DNA from: Brachionus koreanus
Lineage: Eukaryota; Rotifera; Eurotatoria; Ploima; Brachionidae
Assembly (NCBI GenBank): GCA_016987375.1
Contig: PJRA01000506.1
Span: 808,778 to 872,777, forward strand
Length of the DNA stretch: 64,000 nt
Direction: 5' to 3'
Both the position numbers and the translations under genes were made by a program. Positions 46,158 through 57,600 of the stretch are shown here, piece by piece. Positions within the stretch are counted from its first letter, which is position 1. Each line of letters begins with the position of its first letter. The notes under the pieces were generated by a model. It saw nothing but the letters and a program-made list of their open reading frames with translations. It ran no database searches and had not been told where the DNA came from.

Positions 46158-48010
46158 TTAATATTATATTTAAATTTTTTATTTTAAAATCTAATAATTT
46201 CATTTTTTATGACTAAAGTTATGAATTAATCATGCATTAAATAAAGCTTTAATAGTTGATTTTTAGCATAATTTAGTAGCTCAATATTTTATTTAAAAAA
46301 AAATTTAATTTTGAAATAACAATTAGAATTGCTCTTTAAATCATTCGTTGTCTATTCAAGAACAATTGCTAGGTGAATAATCTTATTCTGCATTTTACAC
46401 ATGAATAACACCTTTTTTTAAAATCATTTCTTAACTTTTTCACAATTAAAAAAGTAGATGAATTGAGATTTAATTTTAATCCAGGTTTTTTTAAGTTTGA
46501 TTTTCTAAATTTCGCCAGCAACAAACTTTATCCAAATTAAAATCTTTTTCCATCCGGTCATAATTCAAACCTAAATAAACATTAAAAAAACTCTAATTAA
46601 GATTAAATTTTATAAAGGACTCTTAAGTGTGTATGATCAGTTAAAGGAAAACTGATGTTGAAGATGAGGAATCAGCTTCAAAAAAAAAATATTATGATGT
46701 AGTCCAAAAAAAGAATTAATTGCAAAAAAAAGCAAAATTGTTTGATCAATGCGGCGCGCAAATGAAGAAAAAATATACTCTGGACTTGTCCAAACCAGAA
46801 TTGTTTATAAGTCCAAAATTAAAGTCCAATTCCGAATTTTTATATTTTTTTTATTTTTGAAATCCGCTAGGTTTTTTTATTCTTAATTTTTTTAAAAATT
46901 TTTTAGTCATTAATAATTGTTAATTTCAATATGTTTTAATGTTTTGATCCAGAGGTATTTAATTTTTTAATTCAAATAATTAATTTTTTTAATTAATTAT
47001 TTGTATCAACTTTTGAAAATAAAAAATTAAATTAAAGTTAGGACTTGGAGTTGGCTTGAGACTTGGTCCAGACAAATGTGGTAAAAATTAAAAAAAAATA
47101 GTGTCAATAAAAAAAAAGATTTTTACTTATTTTTATTGAGATTTTAATCAAATTGGTGTCAAATAATTTTTATTATTCTATTATTCTAACTAACTAAGTT
47201 TCTCATAAACATTACTTTATAACTTGCGTTAATATCATAATCTTGTTGGACTATAATAATTACAATGAAAACAATATAAATATTGTAGATTTAAATAGAA
47301 TAAATATATTTGAGCATATANNNNNNNNNNNNNNNNNNNNNNNNNNNNNNNNNNNNNNNNNNNNNNNNNNNNNNNNNNNNNNNNNNNNAAAAGTTTTTTT
47401 TGTCAAATAATAATAATAAAAATAATAATAATAATCGAAATTGTAAATACTTAAAATCTAATTCATCTAGAATAAAATACAGAAAATATTAATTAAAATT
47501 GAATTTAAAATTTAATTATCAATTAAATCTAGGGTAACAAATATTTTTTAGAAATAATTCAATTTATAATATGCAATTAAACGTGTCAAATTTTCATTTG
47601 AAATTTATTATCATCTTAATTCCTTTTATTAAATTATATTTTTTTCTAAAATTTTTTCAAAAAATCTAGAGAGGGAATTTTAAAAATTCTCTTACTTACT
47701 TGATAATTTTTTTTATTTAATAATAAAAATTTCATTAATTTTAAAATAAAATAGGAATTAAATTTGTAAAAAGCATGTAAAGCCAGATTTTTGTTTAAAA
47801 ACATTTAAAACCACAAAAATTGATTCGATTCAAAACCTTTTTCTTAATTTAAAGATTTCTTTTTCTAACCGGTAGACCTATTTTTTGTCTATCGACCAAG
47901 TTTTGTTTGAAAATTTACTAATTTAAATTCGGTTAATGAGGGTTAATGAGGTTAGGGTTAACTCAGAATGGACTTAATAAAAAATAATTTAATTTAATTT
48001 ATGTTTTGTA
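46158..48010. other. Spacer with assembly gap
   Basis: AT-rich spacer between copy B and the hairpin MITE, interrupted by the run of N at 47321-47388. No coding exon recognised. Short GGTTAA/GTTAGGGTTA-like repeats occur at about 47932-47960. Confidence 0.5.
47321..47388. other. Assembly gap (68 N)
   Basis: Run of undetermined bases, followed by an (AAT)n-rich stretch (about 47407-47433). Real sequence or copies may be missing here. Confidence 0.99.
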
Positions 48011-48012
48011 TA

Positions 48013-48399
48013 CAGCGGTTCTAATAAAAACGAAACGGTCCCAGGCCGGCCGGCGATTTGCCGACCATTTTGCGTCCCGGCCGACCTATTCATCCGACCA
48101 AACCGTCCGTCGTAGTCGTCCATTAAAACCGTTCCATCTGGCCGACCCGGCCATCATAGCTGACCCATCCGTCCTATTCAGGCGTCCAAACCAACCCACC
48201 ATACCCTCCTATCCTACTGGTCCTAAAAAATAAATAAATTTTAAAAATTATTTTTTTTAATTAATTTGGAACGGTTTTGATGGCCGGATGGGACGGTTTT
48301 AATGGACGGACTGGTCGGATGAATAGGTCGGTCGGGACGCAAAATGGTCGGCAAATCGCCGGCCGGCCTGGGACCGTTTCGTTTTTATTAGAACCGCTG
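48013..48399. mobile_element. GC-rich hairpin MITE, TA target duplication (Tc1/mariner-like)
   Basis: A 387-bp element with long terminal inverted repeats: the left end CAGCGGTTCTAATAAAAACG is mirrored at 48380-48399. The first 88 bases of the two arms match with about one mismatch, and weaker pairing continues to about 48148/48267. TA dinucleotides flank both ends (48011-48012 and 48400-48401). The interior is rich in GGCC and CCGACC, in sharp contrast to the AT-rich surroundings, and has no transposase. TA duplication plus a CAG tip fits a Tc1/mariner-type non-autonomous element (family knowledge). High arm identity suggests recent insertion. A transcript through it would fold into a long hairpin. 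Confidence 0.85.
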
Positions 48400-48401
48400 T
48401 A

Positions 48402-49706
48402 GATAGCTTAAGCAGAGGGCTTTCAATATCATGCTTTTCTGAGCTAATTGGTATCTTAGTTTCTTGTAAAAATTTAATTTAATACCTATTTAGGCAAATA
48501 GATAATTTGGTAATTTTTCCAACCTTTTACAAAAATATAAATTTTGACATTATTGATGAGGTCATATGAAAAAATTTATTTTAATTTTTTTGGAATCCTC
48601 GATATTTTTTCTACCTATAATGCTGCTTTTAAGACAAAATTTTTATTTTACCGTAAATTTCAATCAAAAAAAAAAATTCACCCCATTCACACATTAAATA
48701 ATTGCCCCATCTTACTTTATATATATATATATTTTTTTTAAAGAAAAAACGTAATTATACAATTGCGTGAATTTATCTAAAATTTTAAGACCTAAAATCG
48801 ATAGTTATGAGATCTGATCTGCATTTTAGCAAAAAATTTTGGTAAAGTGCTAAAGAAACTTATCGATTTTGTGATGCTATAAATTTTGTAGAAATAATTT
48901 TGGGACAGACTAGATTGGACAATGTCGGTAGAAACAAAAATAACGAAAAGTCTACTATAGCGGGATTACGTTAGTCTTCCTGCTTTGTCAGTTTAGTTAA
49001 ACTAAACTTGACCGTAGAATATTAACTATTATTATTATTATTAAAGACTGAAGCTGAAGTAAAGGCTGTGGTGTAGGATGAAAAATAAAAAAAAATCTTC
49101 AAAATAATAGAATTTAAATACAAGAAATGAACATCCAGCTCAATCTCGCTCTCATGTTAAAAAGTTAATTGGATCACTGTATATAAAATTAATATGATAA
49201 AATTGCTGTTAAGTTCAATGGTATATTAAATTTAAGCGTGGGTCTTCAAAAGAAATTCGATTCAAGCGAATATTAATATTTCCAAAAATTTTCTTATGTT
49301 GAGGGGAATATCCAATAATTTAAATAAAAATAGTTTTTTAGAAATTTTTAGCTTAAATTGTGATTTGAAGTTAATTTAATTTTTAGCTTATAATTATTTT
49401 TATTTTTTTCAATTTAAAAAAAAAATAATTTTGAAAAATTTTTATTTGATTTGATTTGTAATTCTCTTAATATTTTCTTCTGGAGAATAGCAATAGATAA
49501 ACGAAACTATGTAATCATACATATTTATTCATATTAGTGTTCCTTAGATAATATGAAAAGAGCACGTTTAATTATGTTCATATCTAGAATTTAATATTTA
49601 TATTTTTGAGAGTGTTATAATTTTTCAGATGAGATAAAAATCTTTGAAAAAATTGAAATTTCATCCAAAATAATCGTTTATTTCAATAGCATCAGTTCTA
49701 TTTGAC
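48402..49706. other. Spacer with possible retroelement tail
   Basis: AT-rich spacer between the MITE and IL-17-like copy C. A stretch of higher complexity (about 48890-49020) ends in an (ATT)n run at 49029-49043, the look of a retroelement 3' end, but no coding motif supports it. Confidence 0.35.
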
Positions 49707-50288
49707 ATGAAATTTATTGAACTAATTTTAATCCATATATTTACTGCTAAATTGTTCAGTGTAAAGAATTGCTCACCTAAAAATTATTCGGATGAATTAG
49801 TTTATACGAAATGGAAAATATGTCAAAATTATGAAAGAAGCTACCTGGACAAAATGTATTCCGAATATTTGGAACAGTATAGATTATTAGAAGAAATTCA
49901 ATTAAGAAAATTTCAGACTAATTTTAATAATCATGGCCAAGATCACGAATCGGACATTAAGAATTTATTCGAAAATTCTCAGTGTAATGAGCACAAACGC
50001 AACAGAACTGTAATAAATCAGCAATCCTTGTGCCCATGGAAGTTTAAAATTCTATATAGAAAGGAAAAATATCCCCATTACATATCCATAGTAAAATGCA
50101 CTTGTGAAAATTGTTCATTAAAATCAAGTTTTTTTTTCGAATGCATGCCTGTATTAAAAACTGTTCCAATATTAGAACGAACCATTTGTAGATCTGATGG
50201 CTATTTTGAATGGAAAAAATCTATAGAAAGAATTAATGTGGCTTGTGTTTGCGCATTTCGACATAAGTTCTTGCCCCATCGCTTCTAA
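49707..50288 (+). CDS. IL17-like: IL-17-like secreted cytokine, copy C
   Basis: A 193-aa single exon with a signal peptide (MKFIELILIHIFTAKLFSV). The IL-17 core is well kept: N-R-T glycosylation site then INQQSLCPW (Cys109), KYPHYISIVKCTCENC, FFECMPVLKTVPILER, a Cys of the TICRSDG segment, F-x-W, and INVACVCAF, corresponding to the family's VxVGCTCV end. The arrangement of Cys pairs matches invertebrate IL-17s. It is clearly diverged from copies A/B and shares with copy D the pattern QCN...RN.T.IN..S.CPW. No intron. It converges with copy D, 1.57 kb apart. Confidence 0.75.
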   Translation: MKFIELILIHIFTAKLFSVKNCSPKNYSDELVYTKWKICQNYERSYLDKMYSEYLEQYRLLEEIQLRKFQTNFNNHGQDHESDIKNLFENSQCNEHKRNRTVINQQSLCPWKFKILYRKEKYPHYISIVKCTCENCSLKSSFFFECMPVLKTVPILERTICRSDGYFEWKKSIERINVACVCAFRHKFLPHRF

Positions 50289-51856
50289 TTATTATTCTGC
50301 TTTTTTGAATTCAACCTGTGATTTAGTATATTGATATTTTTATGTTTTTTTAAGGCCTAGAGTCAGTTTATAGATATGTAATTTGCTTCAGTTAAATATT
50401 AAATATTAAAATTAAAATTTTGAAAATTTTTGTTAAATCATATAATGGAAACAATTATTAATTTATTATTTATCAATTAAAGCAATATTTTGATAATTTT
50501 TTAATTTTTGAAAATATTCAATTAACTAAGAATCAATTATTTTTTAAAAATTTCTAATTTTTCTAAATAATCCAAGTTTTTAAAATTTAGTTTGATTTTT
50601 TTATTTTTATTATTTTTGAAATAAAAATATAGAAAATAAATGTTAGTTTATTTCGGAAATTTAATCAAAATTCTATCCCAAAATTGTTTTTGAGAAACAT
50701 TTGATTTTATTTTTAACAATAATATTATTTTGTTTCTGAAATTTCAAAATATCGTTATCAGTTTAAAAATCATTTTTTCTCTTTTTTGTTTTTAATTTTT
50801 TTGATTCATTTTTTTTTTATATTCAAAAATATCTAAAAATTATCGAAAAATTATTGATTCATTGCTTGAATTTAAATAAACTCCAATTTCCCTTAATAAT
50901 CAAAACTGATATGAATTATATAGCCAACCGAAGCTAGTGAGTTTTTTTTTTTTAAAAACCAACATTATTTATTTTTTTAGGATTTAGAATTGATTAATAA
51001 AAAAATTAAATCTTAGAAATAATTAACTTTTTAAAATTTATTTTAGTATATTTTTCTCTTTATTTTGGATATCGGCAAAGAAAAAAGTTCTGATCAATTT
51101 TAAATTTAAATTAGATTTGCTCTTTTTTGCTCAAAAATTTAAAAACGCAAATTAATTTCATTTCAATAAACCAAGTATTTTAATTTTTATAACTTTCAAA
51201 TTTCAATTTAAAAAATTGTATAATAAAAGTATTGTTTAAAATGATATCGAAACTCTATGGTCAGTTTAAGTGAAAATCAAAAACAAAATCTGTTTTTAAT
51301 TTTAACTATTGATATTAAAAAATTTATGCCTTTTATTTGAAGCCAAAAAGACAAAAATTGACACCATTAATTTAATGATCAATTTCTTTTTGGATAATAA
51401 GAATATTCAATAGAATACATTAATATAGAATATTTGAAAAATCGCTTAAGAAAATATGTTAAATCATTTGATAATCAAAAAATATTTGTATATTTGTATG
51501 TGAATTAGAATTTAATTGTTGAAAAGAATATTAATTTTTTTTTAAAATCATTTTTAAAGTTACATAACTAAAAAAAATCTTTAACAATTGTCTTTAATTT
51601 AGAATTTGTTGTTGATTAAAATAATTGAAAAATAATCTCTTCCAGATGAATAAATAAAAAAAACTAAAAATTTTAAAAAAAAATTTATTAAATTATCAAA
51701 CGTATTGATATTCATTCAAAGAAAAAAAAATATTTTTTTCAATTTATACAACTTCTTAATTTTAACATTAAAATTAAGCTTGAATTAACTAATATTATTT
51801 TAAATACGAAATGAATCTAGTTTATTTAAAATTTACTACTTTATTCAATAAACTTT
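50289..51856. other. Spacer between convergent IL-17-like copies C and D
   Basis: AT-rich sequence presumably holding two 3' UTRs. No exon or repeat recognised. Confidence 0.5.
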
Positions 51857-52588
51857 TCACCTTTTTCCATGAGAAATTAAATTTTGAACGAAACCACAAG
51901 TACAAGCCATATTGATATAATCAACATCCGGCTTCCAAATGTAATAGCTGTCTTCATCACACTCATCTTGTTTTATTAAAACAGGAATAGGCTTAACGAC
52001 AGGCAAACATCCATACAAATTCATTGGTAAAATACTGTTGCCAATAAAATTACAATAACTACAAGAGCACTTTGCCTGGGCTCTATAAGGAGGAAAACGA
52101 TCAAATCGAATGTTTAATTCATATTTCCAAGGACATATTGATCGTTTATTAATTGTCGTTGTATTACGTTCATTGATATTGCATTGACTATCATCACCAT
52201 GTGCTAAATGCTGCTCATTTTTCTGAGGAGAATTGTAATTAACTAATAGTTCTTCTTGTTTTCGAAAATAAATTGAATACTCAGAATAAAGCAATTCCAA
52301 ATATTCCTGATTTGGGTTCAAGCAAGATTTTAAACTTAATCTCTTCGGATTTGTGTTCAATAAATAGTCAAATATACTATATGATTTCGTTTGTTTCTTA
52401 CTCAGTGTTTCACCATATTTTTTTGTGAAATGATTTAAAAAGTCAGAATTTTGATTGAATCCATATGATTCAACTTGTTTCTTTATTTCTCGAAAAATTA
52501 GCTGTTCATCACTAGAATCAATTGGATTGCTTTTTAAAATTATAAACTGACTAATTATATATAAAAAGATGAAACAAAGTGAATACAT
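51857..52588 (-). CDS. IL17-like: IL-17-like secreted cytokine, copy D
   Basis: A 243-aa single exon on the minus strand, the only copy of the four in this orientation. Signal peptide MYSLCFIFLYIISQFIIL. The N-terminal extension (to about residue 130) is charged and unlike any known domain. The core has N-x-T sites followed by INKRSICPW (Cys152), FPPYRAQAKCSCSYC, GCLPVVKPIPVLIK, a Cys in DECDEDSYYIW, and INMACTCGF. This is the clearest IL-17 pattern of the cluster together with copy C. The inverted orientation relative to A-C implies either an inversion or an old duplication. Confidence 0.76.
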   Translation of the reverse strand: MYSLCFIFLYIISQFIILKSNPIDSSDEQLIFREIKKQVESYGFNQNSDFLNHFTKKYGETLSKKQTKSYSIFDYLLNTNPKRLSLKSCLNPNQEYLELLYSEYSIYFRKQEELLVNYNSPQKNEQHLAHGDDSQCNINERNTTTINKRSICPWKYELNIRFDRFPPYRAQAKCSCSYCNFIGNSILPMNLYGCLPVVKPIPVLIKQDECDEDSYYIWKPDVDYINMACTCGFVQNLISHGKR

Positions 52589-54629
52589 TTCTCAAAAAAA
52601 TTTATAAAAATCATTTAAACTAAAAATTTTCCTCTTTTATACTAACATAAACAAGAAATTAAAAACAAGAAGGCATTATTAAATGTTTTCTCTTTGTTTC
52701 AAAACGCCTTTAGAAAGTTACCATTTTTTTAAGTGCACTGTTTTGAGCCAATTGTAAGAATTTGAATGTGGGAAGAAATATGCAATTTTGTGTTTCATAT
52801 TTTTCTTAATTAATATTTATCCTAAAGGATACAGGACGTTACATGAATTTTTATTAGAAAATTTATATTTGATTTTTATTAAAATTTTTAACTTTGAAAG
52901 AATAATTAAAATATTACATATTCTTTTTGTGACAATGTTCATATTTATTGACATTTTTTAAGGATTAAGTTGTATCAACCTTTTAATAAATATTTTATCA
53001 ATATAGAATAAAAACTAAAATAAGTATAATATGTTAGAATAAAAAAAAATTATATTTTTCAATTTTAAATCTAAAATTCAATTATCATTGTTTCTTTTGA
53101 ATAAAGAAATTCTCGAATAGCTTTAAATTTTTTTAATCCTTAATTAACTAAGGACTTAAAAATTTATTTAGATCAAAAGTTTAATTATTTAGTCCAAATG
53201 CTAAGATTATTTGACTAAATTAATTTTAAACTAAGAAAAATATTTTAATGCTAATATAAAATTTAAATAGATGTTAAATACAAAATTTGAATTATTAAAT
53301 TAATTTTCGGACTAAATTTTCAAGATTTTAAATAAGTTTTGTTCATATTTTTAAAGTTAAAATTTATTCGGCAAAATTTATCACCCAAATTTTAATGAAT
53401 TTTAAATCTGTCCTAAAAAAGGAGCCTAAAAATCAAATTTTCTTGTCTTGTGCTATTAATCACGATGCTTTTTTTTTATATTTTTCATAAAATTCATTGT
53501 ATTTTAACTTATATACTGAATTTATTCAAAGAAATTTTCAATAATTTTTTCATTTAAAGTTGATTATAGTTTTTAAACCAAAGAGTAAAGTTATTTTTCT
53601 TATGCAAGCAATGGGAAAATGCTTCAAATGGCTAAGCGCACTACTGCACTAAAATCTATGTGAGATAGGTGTCATCGCTTTAAAGGTATATAAAAAGATA
53701 TAACGCTTCTAACATGCGACAAATAATTAATATCATAATTTTTTTATTTGAAAACTTGTTTTTCGATTTTAAAGAATTTAATCAACATTTCTTAAATATA
53801 TTTGACTTGTAATATTTATTCAAACCCAAATGCTTTTTTTATTAAAATTTAAAAAAATATAAACAAACTTTTATTTTGTTTATTAATGAAGCATGAATTG
53901 GAAATTAAACTAAAAAATATATATGTAAATTTTAATGCTTAATAAAATTTCTTCTATATTGCATTCTTTTTCAGTTCAAATGGTAAATCCTCTTACAGAT
54001 CTAAACTAGCTCAAGGGTTCTGTTGAAAAAAATCAAATTAAAATTCCACAATCTAAAATGTGTTGACTTTAAAATTAAAAAAAAAACCCTAAGATATATA
54101 AGTAATAATTAACCCAATTTTTATTTAAAACAAAAGTAATCTAAATCGTTAACTAATAAAAACAAAAAATAATTTTGTTTTAAATAAATTCAGAGGAGAC
54201 TAATCCATTTTAAAATTACGGTTTCCTCTAGATAGAATTAAAATATGCAATAAACCAAATTGATCTTAATTTTATTTAAGTGAATTTACTGCAACCAAAA
54301 TACTCTTGAATATAAAAGCTAGCCAATACCTAAACAATTAAATGTACTCAGTTGTTTTTATTTGTCTTTTTGTGCACGACTTGTTGTCATGGCGATAATA
54401 GCTTTAGAAAAATTTTAATAAAGGTCATTTTTCTATTTTGGAAAAGAAAATTTTATCTTCAAATATTAAACGAGTATTTTTTTTCAAATTTATAACTCTA
54501 TTTGTAGAAGAATTAGCTAATAAAAGGGTTCTCGGTCTCTTGTGTTTTTCTTTATTATTGTTATTTAGTCTAAAATTACGCCTGAATCGGAATATGATGA
54601 AATTTAATAATTACTAGCCAGATTTTACT
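52589..54629. other. Divergent intergenic region
   Basis: 2.0 kb of AT-rich DNA between IL-17-like copy D and the large coiled-coil gene. A tRNA-like fragment at about 53628-53680 is the only higher-complexity segment noticed (see findings). Confidence 0.5.
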
Positions 54630-57600
54630 ATGTCTTCTAAAACTAATACAAAAATTCCAATAAAACTTGAAATATTTAATGAAAAGAACCATATTCCTAA
54701 AAAATCCAATTTAACTCAAAGAAATCCTAGCACAACTACGTCAATAAAACTTATCAAAAATAATAAATTACACGAAGAAACTCGAATAAATAAAAAAAAA
54801 ACACAAAAACAAAAACACAATGTGCAAAACTTATCTCCAATAAAGCCTTCGTTTGTCAGGTAAAGATTTATTTTAAAATAAAAATTAAAAAAAAACTTTG
54901 ACTAATTTTCTCATTAGTTCAAAAGAAGAAAACATCAACTGTAATTTGAACATCATACCAGCCAACTCCCAAATGCAGTTTACTCACAGTACACCAAATC
55001 ATCACACAAGTAGTCCAAAAGTTTTACCGATTTTTCACGCCACCCCTAAAAAAAATGACGAAACTTCTTCAAAAAAACATTTAATCGTCAGGGAACTAGC
55101 TGTCAATATTCTTGAATTAAACGGATATCGTACAAGGACCGAACAGCTCGATTCTGAACTAAAAAATTACAATAGGCTAAAAAAAGAGACTAGTGGAAGA
55201 GAATTTATTAACATCAGTGAAAAGAGTGATGTAATTCATGATGAATTGGAAAAATTGAAGGCTGAAATGCTTCAAAAAATTGAGGACATTCACAAGCTTG
55301 AATCTGAATTGGTCAAAATAGAGGGACACAATTCCCAAAAGAATGGATCTTGTCAACGAAATGAGGAAGTTATGCACGAAATAAGAACAATGCTTAAAGA
55401 AATGATGGAAAACTCAGGCCAAAACAGTGTGCATTCAAGCAATAGAATTTACGAAGAATATTCTCGTACAATGCGAAGACTAACAAATACTTCACCAACA
55501 GTACAATTGAAAAAAATAGAATCGGATTTTATTGAAACAGGCGACATCTATCGAAAATATAATCAATTTAGAAATCAGATAGAACAAGATTGTTGTTTTC
55601 TTTTCAATCAAGCCAAAGATCTCGAATTTAAATTGAAGTCAATGCAATTTGTCGAGCAATCATTGAACGAAATAGAAAAGTTTAAAAATTCTGTTCGAAT
55701 TACAGAGGACAATTTAGAGAAAGGAAAATTTTATTTATTCCGAGACTTAGACTGCTTGAACACCACTCAATCAAATCGTTTGTTAATAAGCAATTTAAAA
55801 GGCATGATTGAAAAACTATTGTATGAAAAGCACATAGATTTAGAAGCTATAGTTAAAAATTTGTATGCAATGCTAAACAGAAATTCTGACGGAAGTTTTT
55901 TGACTGAAGAAGAGAATGCTATTAAAAAAATAAGTGACCGAATACAAGTGCTACGGGCAAAGATAGACGCCAAGGATTCTCTGCCAGTTTTTAGCAAGCG
56001 TTACAAAAACCGCCTAAACTCTGGCGGATCAGAAGACACAGATACTAAAGAACTAAAATATTTAAACGAACAAATAAAAGTTTTGAAGGAAAAAATGCTT
56101 GCCAAAGGTGACCAATTGAACCAAATGAAAGCAACCTCAAGTGACATATTTCAAAATCCGAGTCAATCAAGTTCCAATACAGTTTTTCTTCCTGTTAATC
56201 ACGTGCGTAATGGAGATCAGTTGAGCACATACCGCACTGAGCCTCTTGAGTTGTACGATGAGTGCACCAGTGAATACATTGCATCAGAGAATTTTCAAAA
56301 TGAGTTTGTTTTAGTTAGAGATGAACAAAAAAAATATGAAAAAAAAATGCTTTTACCAATCGACAAAGAAATCGAATACGATGGAGCTGATTACCACGAA
56401 TCGAATAGAAATCAATTTTTTTATGTGGCCAAGTGTGATGATGGACATGTAGACAAAAAGTACACATCAAGTGTTGAAATACCTGCAGAAAGATTAGAAA
56501 CTTTCAAAAAAGGCCTCAAGAAACGAAGCAAATCCGAAAACAGCTCGAGAAAAACAAGTACATCATGCTCTTCTGACTCGGAAGCCAGTCAATATAGGGA
56601 CAAACGAGCAAGGAGTGTTGTCCAATTCAAAAATCCCCTAGAACAAAATGGTCTGTCAGTTAGCTTAAAAAGCTTGAAACGACCCGGCTCAGAAAAACAA
56701 ACCATGACCGAATCTTTGAGTAGCATTAATGAGAGATATTTAAGAGAAATAGATGATTTAAAAAAGGCTCTTAGTCAAAAAAATGACATTATTAATCGTC
56801 AATTGGATCAGCAACGACAATTAGACGAGTTAAAATCAAATGAAATGCTCATTAATGGCAGAAAAAATGAAAATCTAAATAGAAAACTTCAGCAACAAGC
56901 TGATGAAATTGATTCACTTAAATGTCAATTAAATGGAATTTTAAGGGAGAAAAACAAACATTCAGAAAAACAGATTGAAAATAAGGAAAATGATCCGCTA
57001 GTTTGTACAATACCTGAGCATCATAAATTAGAAGATTTAAACCATCAAATGAAAACACATTTAACCAAGCTTAGAAATTATATTAGAGACACAAGACCTA
57101 ATAGAATCAATGATTATGAAATGTCAGACAAAAAAGCTGAATTTGAAGCTCTTGATTTGGCAATTAATGAACGAAAACAGCAATTATTGAAACTTGAGAT
57201 GGCAAAAAATATGCAATTAGATCATCAATTTCATTTAGATAAAGATAGTTCTATGATACAAGTAATTTTATTTTTAAATTTTTCCTTTATTCTGATATAA
57301 ATTGGATTAATCATTATCCGAATTTAAATGCTTTATACTTTTTTTTTATATATATATTTCTAAGAATATTCAATTTTAATTTAAAAAGGTGATTCAATAA
57401 TTAATTTAATTTTTTTTAATTGAATACAAATGAAAATGTCCTTTTTTGTTTGGATTTCTAATATTTTCCGACAACGTTTTTTGCTAGACTAATTGTTTCT
57501 TCAAGCTATAAAATTTAAGTTAGTTGATTTTTTAATTTTGTTTCAAGAATAAAAGTGAATTTTATTTTTGACCAAAATACTAAATCAAAATTTTTAGATA

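Noticed and set aside
46780..47090. Possible inverted-repeat element with CTGGAC edges
   Set aside because: Only about seven bases match convincingly at the two edges; no target duplication seen.
47310..47492. Open frame across the N gap
   Set aside because: It exists only because undetermined bases were translated as X.
48006..48233. 75-codon frame over the left arm of the MITE
   Set aside because: It is translation of the GC-rich inverted repeat, not a gene.
48890..49045. Retroelement-like tail ending in (ATT)n
   Set aside because: The ATT run and higher complexity fit a 3' end, but no protein motif or second copy supports the call.
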